A stretch of DNA of 40,185 nt from Parcubacteria group bacterium GW2011_GWC2_42_12 (GTDB lineage Bacteria > Patescibacteriota > Patescibacteriia > Patescibacteriales > GWC2-42-12), in NCBI GenBank assembly GCA_000997945.1, contig LCCP01000017.1, positions 1-40,185 of the forward strand, in the 5' to 3' direction. The translations under genes were made by a program, and so were the position numbers. Below, one piece after another: positions 8,103 to 14,791 of this stretch (its first letter is position 1; every line of letters starts with the position of its first letter). Under the pieces are notes generated by a model. It saw only the letters and a program-made list of their open reading frames with translations, did not search any database and had not been told where the DNA came from.

Positions 8103-8196
8103 GTATCGGCATATCTGATGTTTGCCGTAGCGTAGCGGAGGCAAATATGGGTAGAGGCTTTTGTAAAAAGCCGTAACCAGATATGCCTTGTTATAT
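8096..8196. other. attC-like palindromic site 2 (compact, 101 bp)
   Basis: GCATAAC (8096-8102)-GTAT-CGGCATATCTG (8107-8117) ... CAGATATGCC (8178-8187)-TT-GTTATAT (8190-8196). Inner hairpins TTTGCC..GGCAAA and GGCTTTTTAC-type. Confidence 0.7.
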
Positions 8197-9565
8197 GATG
8201 TATGCTTTTCTTTTTGTTCCGCCTTAGCGGAAACACTTTTCTGTAATGAACAAATTTTATTTTTGTCTTGGCGAGGGGCAGAGGGGCTTGGGGGTGAATG
8301 CCCCGAAGCTAAGACTCCTTATTCTGCGCGTTCAATGATGTTAACTATCCCATTATTTGCGTCCAACTCAACCAAATCGTCGCCTCGTAAAATTTTAGTA
8401 GCGTTTTTTGTGCCAACAATACATGGTTTTTTCATCTCTCTGGAAACAATAGCTGCATGGCAGATAATACCACCTTCATCCGTAACGAAAGCCGCAGCTT
8501 TAGTCATAGCTGGCATATAGGCTGGCGTGGTCATTGGAGAAACCAAAATGTCTCCCGGTGTTATTTTGTTTAATTGCTCTCGATTCATTACCACTTTTAC
8601 TTTACCCCGAGCTTGCCCAGGACTTGCCGAAAACCCTTTCAATTGAGTTGCGGTAGATAATATTTTCTTATCAATCAATTTATAACCGCGAACTTTTAAA
8701 ACAGTCGAAATTTCTTTCTTTGTAAACAACTGATTGGCGAAATAAGCACAACCGTCATTGCGTTTTTTAAACTCTGAAAAATTATATTTCTGTTTAGCTA
8801 TGACCGCTTTTTTTAATTCTTGAATAAGAAAAAATTTCATTAAATTTTTAGGCCAGCTTTTTTCTTTAGCAATCATGTGTAAATATTGGTATATCAGATC
8901 ACAAGCATCGTCAAAAAAAGTGTCGCCTTGGCGTAATTTAGTTGCTTTGTCTAAAATCTTTTTGGAAAATAATGATTTTTTTTCTGTTTTACCGCCATTT
9001 CATTCCAAGTCACGCACCAATAAGCCGGAATGAGGCCCGCCATGCCCTCTATAAATAAATTTTGGGTCTCTTTTATTTTATTGACTGCTTTTAGGCTTTT
9101 CACTGAGCTTATTGGTTGCACTTTTTCTTTCTTTAGCTTCTTGCCTATCTTGATATACCTATCAAATTCAGCTAAAAGACGCTTGGTGTTTTTGGGCTCT
9201 TTTGCCCAGCGTGATATGGCCTTAGGTAGTGTGTCAAAGAAAAGCTGAGTTGCGCGCCAACTTTCAACAGCGCCATTTTGAAAAATATAAATTGGTTCCG
9301 GAAATTTAACTTCAAAATCAAAAACTCTAGGTATAGAATCAGTAAAATATTTATACCATGCGGCAATCAAAATAAACGGAGCATCACGTGTCATGACTTT
9401 TTCGTATTTGATGATTTTTCTTGTCATATTAAAATCGTTTTCTGAGTGAGGTCACGAGCGAAGAAAACACCATATACACCCCTCTATAAAAATTAAAAAT
9501 AAAATTTGTCCATTATAGAAAAGTGTTAGGTATTAGCCGTAAAAAGAAAAGCATATTTCATATAA
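8191..9565. repeat. Cassette-specific inverted repeat enclosing the PEP-utilising-domain gene
   Basis: TTATATGATGTATGCTTTTCTTTTT (8191-8215) versus AAAAAGAAAAGCATATTTCATATAA (9541-9565), 23 of 25 positions complementary. Confidence 0.75.
8319..9427 (-). pseudogene. PEP-utilising enzyme mobile-domain protein, split by a frameshift at an 8-nt homopolymer
   Basis: ORF 8951-9427 and ORF 8319-8876 join in sense across T8 at 8976-8983: ...MAVKQK / KSLFSKKILDKATKLRQGDTFFDDACDLIYQYLHMIAKEKSWPK. GFSASPGQARGKVKVV...GDILVSPMTTPAYMPAMTKAAAFVTDEGGIICHAAIVSREMKKPCIVGT is the phosphohistidine domain. Confidence 0.75.
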
Positions 9566-9738
9566 TGGCTTCGGAATAAGCGAAGTGGCCGAAGGAATTT
9601 CGCAGCGGAGCGGAGAAATGCCGAAAGGCCATTTTGCGTATTCCGAGTTATGCGAAGTCGCGCCATTATGCCGAAAAGGAGCGAGCGACCCGAGCCGACC
9701 GCAGGAAGGCGAGGGGGAGCGAGCGATTTCGGCATAAC
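9557..9738. repeat. Long palindromic array repeat, copy 2
   Basis: Near-identical to 7931-8102, with extra GCGAAGTCGC between the two hairpins. Confidence 0.93.
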
Positions 9739-9804
9739 GTTTCGGCGTATCTGAAGTTTTAATGCTTTTTTATTTTTGTCTAATGTTAGATACTTTTTAA
9801 TCTA

Positions 9805-9832
9805 TTGACAAGCTGGCTTGTTGTGTTATACT
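9805..9832 (+). promoter_or_regulatory. sigma70-like promoter of ncRNA copy 2
   Basis: TTGACA (9805-9810), 16 nt spacer, TATACT (9827-9832). Confidence 0.75.
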
Positions 9833-9835
9833 AAT

Positions 9836-10042
9836 AATGTTAAGTGCGGAATCTGTTGAACTCCAAAGTCCGAAACCCTAACGGGGATCGGGCTTTTTGT
9901 TTTGTAAAATTTATGGTAAAATTTTTTTGTGGAGTTGAGGGGCCACCTCATGGTGAGGGTTCCGCACTTAACATTCGGAATTGAGGGGTTCGATACCCCT
10001 TGGCTCCACCTCAGAAACCATCTTAAAAGCGAGGTGGTTTTT
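9836..10042 (+). ncRNA. Candidate structured RNA (array RNA) copy 2
   Basis: ATGTTAAGTGCGGAATC (9837-9853) pairs with GGTTCCGCACTTAACAT (9958-9974). T-arm AGGGG-TTCGATA-CCCCT (9984-10000), GTGGAGTT (9929-9936) with GGCTCCAC (10002-10009), terminator AAACCATCTT-AAAAGC-GAGGTGGTTTTT. Confidence 0.7.
10015..10042 (+). terminator. Intrinsic terminator of ncRNA copy 2
   Basis: AAACCATCTTAAAAGCGAGGTGGTTTTT. Confidence 0.75.
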
Positions 10043-10098
10043 GATTTACCGTATTGAAAAATAAAAAAGCATTAAAATTTGCGTGAGCGAGCGTTAAG

Positions 10099-10415
10099 AA
10101 TAAAATTATTTTTTTATTTTCCCTAGTAATATATGATAACTTGTTCCAGTAGATATTAAGCTTGATGAATTATTTTTTTCCGTATGCAGAATTGTATATT
10201 CTCCAGAATTGAGTTTTTCACTAATTTTATTATTTTGATATTCATTAATTTTGTCACTAAATAATTCGTGTAGTTCAATGTCGTATATATTTCGATGTTT
10301 CCACCAGCCCTTAATAACAATAACAGATGTTATAGTTAAAGCTACAATTGAAAATAGCAGAGAAATTAGTTCCATGAGATTATTTTTGATAAATTGCATA
10401 AAAAATAATTTTATT
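10099..10415. repeat. Cassette-specific inverted repeat enclosing gene 10106-10399
   Basis: AATAAAATTATTTTTT (10099-10114) versus AAAAAATAATTTTATT (10400-10415), perfect 16 bp. Confidence 0.75.
10106..10399 (-). CDS. Hypothetical single-pass membrane protein (cassette gene)
   Basis: 97 aa ORF, N-terminal TM segment LMELISLLFSIVALTITSVIVIKGWW. Confidence 0.55.
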   Translation of the reverse strand: MQFIKNNLMELISLLFSIVALTITSVIVIKGWWKHRNIYDIELHELFSDKINEYQNNKISEKLNSGEYTILHTEKNNSSSLISTGTSYHILLGKIKK

Positions 10416-10440
10416 TAGCTCGCGAACCAGATACGCCGTG

Positions 10441-10677
10441 TTAGGCGATGTTATTAAACTTTTTATTACTTTCCTCTTCCTCTAACTTTTTGGCAACTTT
10501 TATTGCTACATGCGATCTTACGGTCATAAAATACCAAAAATACAGACCAGCAACTACAATTACAACTAATAATGTGTTAATTGTTACATCTTCAAAAGAA
10601 TATGATATTTTTGCAATAACTATTAGTAAAATCCATAACTTAGGAGTTAAAAATTGCCAAAAAAATCTAAAAAATAA
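10441..10677 (-). CDS. Hidden small membrane protein ORF without a standard start codon (not in ORF track)
   Basis: Minus strand reads LFFRFFWQFLTPKLWILLIVIAKISYSFEDVTINTLLVVIVVAGLYFWYFMTVRSHVAIKVAKKLEEEESNKKFNNIA*. The stop TAA lies inside the GTTAGGC core box. Confidence 0.5.
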   Translation of the reverse strand, partial: LFFRFFWQFLTPKLWILLIVIAKISYSFEDVTINTLLVVIVVAGLYFWYFMTVRSHVAIKVAKKLEEEESNKKFNNIA

Positions 10678-10696
10678 TTAAGAAATTTCTGGCTAT

Positions 10697-10869
10697 TTCA
10701 CATAATGGCTTCGGAATAAGCGAAGTGGCCGAAGGAATTTCGTAGCGGAGCGGAGAAATGCCGAAAGGCCATTTTGCGTATTCCGAGTTATGGCCATTAT
10801 GCCGAAAAGGAGCGAGCGACCCGAGCCGACCGCAGGAAGGCGAGGGGGAGCGAGCGATTTCGGCATAAC
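10697..10869. repeat. Long palindromic array repeat, copy 3
   Basis: Near-identical to copy 1; ends TTTCGGCATAAC. Confidence 0.93.
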
Positions 10870-11043
10870 GTATCGGCACATGCGAAGTTGCGCCGTGAAT
10901 TATTGAATTAAATGTTAATTATCGCCTATCTTGATTATATCACTAAACTTGCCATTTCGTCAGCGCAATTTGGGTTGAGGAAATTTTGCACTCCTTGAAA
11001 TATAATTGCGCAAAATTTCTGAACCGCATGTGCCGTGTTGTGC
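10863..11043. other. attC-like palindromic site 4 (181 bp)
   Basis: GCATAAC (10863-10869), CGGCACATGCG (10874-10884) ... CGCATGTGCCG (11025-11035), GTTGTGC (11037-11043). Inner hairpin GAAATTTTGC ... GCAAAATTTC. Confidence 0.7.
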
Positions 11044-11105
11044 GATGTTTTAAAAAACAAACATTCTTTATAAAAAAGAGCCTTTTTGAAATTTTTTGGC
11101 TGGGC

Positions 11106-11134
11106 TTGACAGGCCGTCTGTTTTCTGCTATACT
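11106..11134 (+). promoter_or_regulatory. Strong sigma70-like promoter
   Basis: TTGACA (11106-11111), 17 nt, TATACT (11129-11134); followed by a 5' UTR hairpin AACGC..GCGTT. Confidence 0.8.
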
Positions 11135-11193
11135 AATTTGAACGCTAATTTTGGCGTTGAATTGTTCCAAAAAACCACGAAGGAGGAAGTGCG

Positions 11194-11394
11194 ATGGAAG
11201 AGCTGACGATCGGAACTAAAGTGGTGTTGAATGTTGGTGGCAAAGAAAGTATCGCAAGAGTCACCGACAAAAACGGTACTATGATGGAGCTGACAACAGA
11301 GAGTGGCGAAACTTTGTTCATGGAGCTTCAGAAAGCAGGGGATGGTTGGGAATTGGTCCCCAACACCCGTATGGTGAAGATGACTACCCTGTAG
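11194..11394 (+). CDS. Hypothetical 66-aa protein (cassette gene)
   Basis: AGGAGG upstream of ATG at 11194, strong promoter, downstream hairpin terminator. MEELTIGTKVVLNVGGKESIARVTDKNGTMMELTTESGETLFMELQKAGDGWELVPNTRMVKMTTL. Confidence 0.75.
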   Translation: MEELTIGTKVVLNVGGKESIARVTDKNGTMMELTTESGETLFMELQKAGDGWELVPNTRMVKMTTL

Positions 11395-11423
11395 TACTTC
11401 ACCTACATCACATCTCGCCAATA

Positions 11424-11459
11424 GCTCGTTCAAGGATAAAAACCTTGCGGGCTTTTTTC
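11424..11459 (+). terminator. Putative intrinsic terminator after 11194-11394
   Basis: GCTCGTTCAAGG-ATAAAAA-CCTTGCGGGC-TTTTTT. Confidence 0.65.
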
Positions 11460-11516
11460 TTTTCCAAAAAAATTTCAAAAAGGCTCTATAAAAAGATAAA
11501 ATGTTTATTTTTTAAA

Positions 11517-11705
11517 ATTTCGTACAATGGCTTCGGAATAAGCGAAGTGGCCGAAGGAATTTCGCAGCGGAGCGGAGAAATGCCGAAAGGCCATTTTGCG
11601 TATTCCGAGTTATGCGAAGTCGCGCGAAGCCATTATGCCGAAAAGGAGCGAGCGACCCGAGCCGACCGCAGGAAGGCGAGGGGGAGCGAGCGATTTCGGC
11701 ATAAC
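11517..11705. repeat. Long palindromic array repeat, copy 4 (recombinase-proximal)
   Basis: Near-identical to the other copies; ends TTTCGGCATAAC at 11705. Confidence 0.93.
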
Positions 11706-11816
11706 TCTCTATTATACGAACAATTTTTTAGAATTTGCTTTAGTTTGTATATTATGCGAAATTATGATATTATTTATTTAAAATAATCTCGCTAATATTA
11801 TTATAGTTTAAAATCT

Positions 11817-12638
11817 ATGAAATTGGAAGAGCTTTTAAAAAGAATAGAAAACGAACTTAAACTTAGAAACTATAGCCGAAAAACTATTAAGAGCTATTTA
11901 ATTTGCCTGGCGGACTATTTTCGCTATATTAAAAATGTCGTAAAAGATCCTGATATCGGCCTGATTAAAAGATACCTTCTGGAAAAACAGGATAGGGGGC
12001 AGGCCTCGCAGACCATCAATCTTTATTTAAACGCCATAAAATATTTCTACCGAGAGATTTTTAAAAATAATGTTCCCCTGGATATTAAATTTGCCAAAAC
12101 GGCGAGCAAGTTGCCCGTCGTCTTGTCTAAGAAAGAAATAGAAAAAATAATTGATTCAATCAGCAACAAAAAACACATGCTACTTATCGCTCTCTCGTAT
12201 GGGGCGGGTTTTAGGGTAAGCGAAGCCATAAATTTAAAAATAAAAGATGTGAATTTGGCTGAATTAACCATTCATCTTAAGGGCGCTAAAGGTAATAAAG
12301 ACCGGCTAACGATTTTTCCCGAAAGAGTCAAGGCGGGGCTGGCTGAAATTATGGCCTTGCGCGATAAAAACGATTTTGTCTTTGCCAGTGAACGGGGCGG
12401 GCATTTAACCGAGCGGTCGGCGCAAATGGTATTTGAAAATGCTTTGAAAAGATGCCATATTAATAAAGAAGCCACTTTTCATTCCTTACGGCATAGTTTT
12501 GCCACGCATCTCTTAGAAAACGGCGTGGATGTGCGCTATGTTCAGGAACTCCTGGGCCATGCTAATATTAGGACTACGCAAATTTATACCAAAGTGACTA
12601 ATCCAAGTTTAAAAAAGATAAAGAGTCCGCTGGAATAA
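11817..12638 (+). CDS. Tyrosine recombinase/integrase, Xer/IntI-like
   Basis: SYGAGFRVSEAINLKIKDV, TFHSLRHSFATHLLENGVDVRYVQELLGHANIRTTQIYTKV contain the R...HxxR...H...Y catalytic set. No obvious IntI-specific insertion before the HSLRH box. Confidence 0.92.
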   Translation: MKLEELLKRIENELKLRNYSRKTIKSYLICLADYFRYIKNVVKDPDIGLIKRYLLEKQDRGQASQTINLYLNAIKYFYREIFKNNVPLDIKFAKTASKLPVVLSKKEIEKIIDSISNKKHMLLIALSYGAGFRVSEAINLKIKDVNLAELTIHLKGAKGNKDRLTIFPERVKAGLAEIMALRDKNDFVFASERGGHLTERSAQMVFENALKRCHINKEATFHSLRHSFATHLLENGVDVRYVQELLGHANIRTTQIYTKVTNPSLKKIKSPLE

Positions 12639-12665
12639 AATAAAATGTAAAATTAAAAAATCAAA

Positions 12666-13856
12666 ATGGAAAATGACAATGTAAAATTTAAAAATAATAA
12701 GCGAGTCGCGATAATATTGGTAAATTACAAAGACTACGCGGAAAAATATTTAGCGGATTGTTTGGCTGGGCTAAAAAAGCAGGATTATGCCGGCGAAATA
12801 AAAATATTTATAACTGATAATGAAAGTACGGCGGAGAGTTATGGGTGCGTAAAAAAGATTTTGGACGGAAACAGCCCCTTCCCTCCCCCCTCGCAAGGGG
12901 GGCATAAAATCCCCCTCGCCCCCCTTATTAACGGGGGTAAATACGAAATAATCAGAAATAAAAATAACGATGGTTTTGCCAAGGGTAATAACGATGCTAT
13001 TAAAAAGGCGCTGGAGCAGGGATTTGAATATGTAATCTTGTTTAATTTGGACACGATTATTGAGCCAGATTGCGTAAAAAAGATGGTGGAAGCGGCAGAG
13101 AATAATCTGGATTCCCGCCTGCGCGGGAATGATAAAAAAGAGATTGGCGCGGCGCAGGCGCGATTGATGCTCTGGCCGGAGAAAGAAAAAATCAATAGTT
13201 TAGGCAACATAACTCACTTCTTGGGGTTTGGTTATACCGATGGTTATGGAGATGAATACAAATCCCCCCCACTCCCTTTGTTAAAGGGGGTAGAAATTTG
13301 TTATCCATCTGGGGCGGCGGTGTTACTTACTAAAGAGGCGCTAAAAAAAGTCGGGCTGTTTGATGAAGAATTTTGGATGTATAATGAAGATCAGGATTTG
13401 GGCTGGCGGATTTGGCTGGCCGGTTATGGCTGTGTTTTAGCGCCGGGAGCCGCGGTCTATCATAAATACGAATTTAGCCGCAGTATTAAAAAGTATTATT
13501 GGTTGGACAGAAACCGTATCATGGCCATTTTAAAAAATTATCATTGGGCGACTTTAATGCTAATTCTGCCGGCTTTTGTTGTCATGGAAATCGGCTTGAT
13601 ATTTTTTGCTTATAAAAACGGCTGGTTTTATGAAAAAATAAAAGTTTACAGTTATTTTTTGAATTTAGCCAATTGGCGGAGAATTATGGCCGAAAGGAAA
13701 AAAGTTCAAGAATTGAGAACAGTGCCAGACAGAAAAATAGTTAAAATGTTTAGCGGTAAGATTTGGTATCAGGAAATAGGGGGAAAGCGGCTAAGGGTCG
13801 CGAATGCGCTATTTAATGCGTATTGGAAAATAATAAGAGTTTTGATAAGATGGTGA
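12666..13856 (+). CDS. Glycosyltransferase family 2 with in-frame repeat insertions
   Basis: VAIILVNYKDYAEKYL, ITDNEST, NNDGFAKGNNDAI, LFNLDT, EDQDLGWRIWLAGY. Insertions SPFPPPSQGGHKIPLAPLINGGKYE, DSRLRGND and SPPLPLLKGV interrupt it. Confidence 0.85.
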   Translation: MENDNVKFKNNKRVAIILVNYKDYAEKYLADCLAGLKKQDYAGEIKIFITDNESTAESYGCVKKILDGNSPFPPPSQGGHKIPLAPLINGGKYEIIRNKNNDGFAKGNNDAIKKALEQGFEYVILFNLDTIIEPDCVKKMVEAAENNLDSRLRGNDKKEIGAAQARLMLWPEKEKINSLGNITHFLGFGYTDGYGDEYKSPPLPLLKGVEICYPSGAAVLLTKEALKKVGLFDEEFWMYNEDQDLGWRIWLAGYGCVLAPGAAVYHKYEFSRSIKKYYWLDRNRIMAILKNYHWATLMLILPAFVVMEIGLIFFAYKNGWFYEKIKVYSYFLNLANWRRIMAERKKVQELRTVPDRKIVKMFSGKIWYQEIGGKRLRVANALFNAYWKIIRVLIRW

Positions 13857-13980
13857 ACTATAATGTAAAATGTAAAAATCAAAGTGTAAAATGACAATGT
13901 AAAATTGAAAAATAAAAATGCATATAATTTTATATTTTAAACTGTAATTTTTCATTTTGATTTTTAAACTTTACATTTTT

Positions 13981-14769
13981 ATGGATGTAAGCATCGTCAT
14001 AGTTAACTATAAATCTAAAGACCTTACTCTAAATTGTCTTCGGTCTATCAAAAACGCTGATTGGCCGGGTTTGGATTATGAAATTATCGTGGTGGATAAT
14101 TATTCCGTGGATCTAGCCAGCCGCGATTTAGAGCCGTTCGGGGAAATTAAATTTGTCATGAATGGGAGAAATATGGGATATGGCGCGGCCAATAATCAAG
14201 GGATCGGCCAATCCCAAGGCAAATATATCGTGATCATGAATCCGGATACTTCCGCTTCAAAAGATATTTTTATAAAATTGTTTGATTTCATGGAAAATAA
14301 TCCGCGCGTTGGCGTGGCCGGACCTAAGCAGTTTAATTTGGATCAGACCGTTCAGGAAACCTGTTTCCGCTGGCCCGGGCTGCTAACGCCCTTGTATCGG
14401 CGTACGCCGCTCGGCAAGATCGGTTTTGCCAAAAGAAATTTAGACAGATTTTTGTATAAAGATTATAATAAAGATAAGATAGGCGAAGTGGATTGGCTTT
14501 TAGGATCATTTTTATTTTGCCGAGCCGAGGCGCTAAGGCAAGTTGGCGCTTTTGATGAAAGGTTTTTTATTTACTTTGAAGATATCGATCTATGCCGGCG
14601 TTTTTGGGGAGGCGGCTGGCAAGTAATCTATAATCCGGACGCGGTCATTACGCATAATCATGCGAGACAAAGCGCCAGAACACCCTGGTATAAGTTTTTT
14701 AAAAGTATCGCCGCCTGGCATCATTTAGCTTCCTGGGTAAAATATTTATGGAAATGGCGAGGAAGATAA
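13981..14769 (+). CDS. Glycosyltransferase family 2
   Basis: MDVSIVIVNYKSKDLTLNCL, VVDNYS, NMGYGAANNQ, IMNPDT, FFIYFEDIDLCRRFW. ATG at 13981 preferred over TTG 13957. Confidence 0.88.
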   Translation: MDVSIVIVNYKSKDLTLNCLRSIKNADWPGLDYEIIVVDNYSVDLASRDLEPFGEIKFVMNGRNMGYGAANNQGIGQSQGKYIVIMNPDTSASKDIFIKLFDFMENNPRVGVAGPKQFNLDQTVQETCFRWPGLLTPLYRRTPLGKIGFAKRNLDRFLYKDYNKDKIGEVDWLLGSFLFCRAEALRQVGAFDERFFIYFEDIDLCRRFWGGGWQVIYNPDAVITHNHARQSARTPWYKFFKSIAAWHHLASWVKYLWKWRGR

Positions 14770-14791
14770 CAAAATAACTATTTAAAAATTT

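Larger units (their letters stand above)
9754..10080. repeat. Inverted repeat enclosing ncRNA copy 2
   Basis: AAGTTTTAATGCTTTTTTATTTTT (9754-9777) versus AAAAATAAAAAAGCATTAAAATTT (10057-10080). Confidence 0.8.
9732..10446. other. attC-like arms of site 3, enclosing ncRNA copy 2 and a small gene
   Basis: GCATAAC (9732-9738), CGGCGTATCTG (9743-9753) ... CAGATACGCCG (10428-10438), GTTAGGC (10440-10446). The arms are an 11/11 match, but the interval (715 bp) is too long for an ordinary attC. Confidence 0.5.
11037..11530. repeat. Long cassette-specific inverted repeat (~60 bp arms) enclosing gene 11194-11394
   Basis: GTTGTGCGATGTTTTAAAAAACAAACATT...AGAGCCTTTTTGAAATTTTTT (11037-11099) complements the 11464-11530 arm AAAAAAATTTCAAAAAGGCTCT...AATGTTTATTTTTTAAAATTTCGTACAAT. 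Confidence 0.8.

Noticed and set aside
7927-8236. ORFs over the array repeats (7927-8112, 8030-8236, 9526-9735, 10667-10879, 10693-10881, 11596-11781; MPIRYAEIARSPSPSCGRLGSLAPF...)
   Set aside because: They are translations of the palindromic repeat, recur with each copy, and have no RBS or protein-like character.
7184-10042. Retron msr-msd (terminal inverted arms of the RNA)
   Set aside because: No reverse transcriptase is encoded in the window.
10448-10681. Plus-strand 77-aa ORF
   Set aside because: Low protein-like character; the minus strand of the same segment encodes a far more convincing membrane protein.
7051-11705. CRISPR array
   Set aside because: Repeats are ~180 bp, palindromic and separated by gene-sized variable segments; no cas genes.
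11128-11786. ORFs 11128-11478 (-) and 11346-11786 (+)
   Set aside because: They overlap the better-supported 11194-11394 gene with its promoter and RBS, and run into inverted arms and the array repeat.
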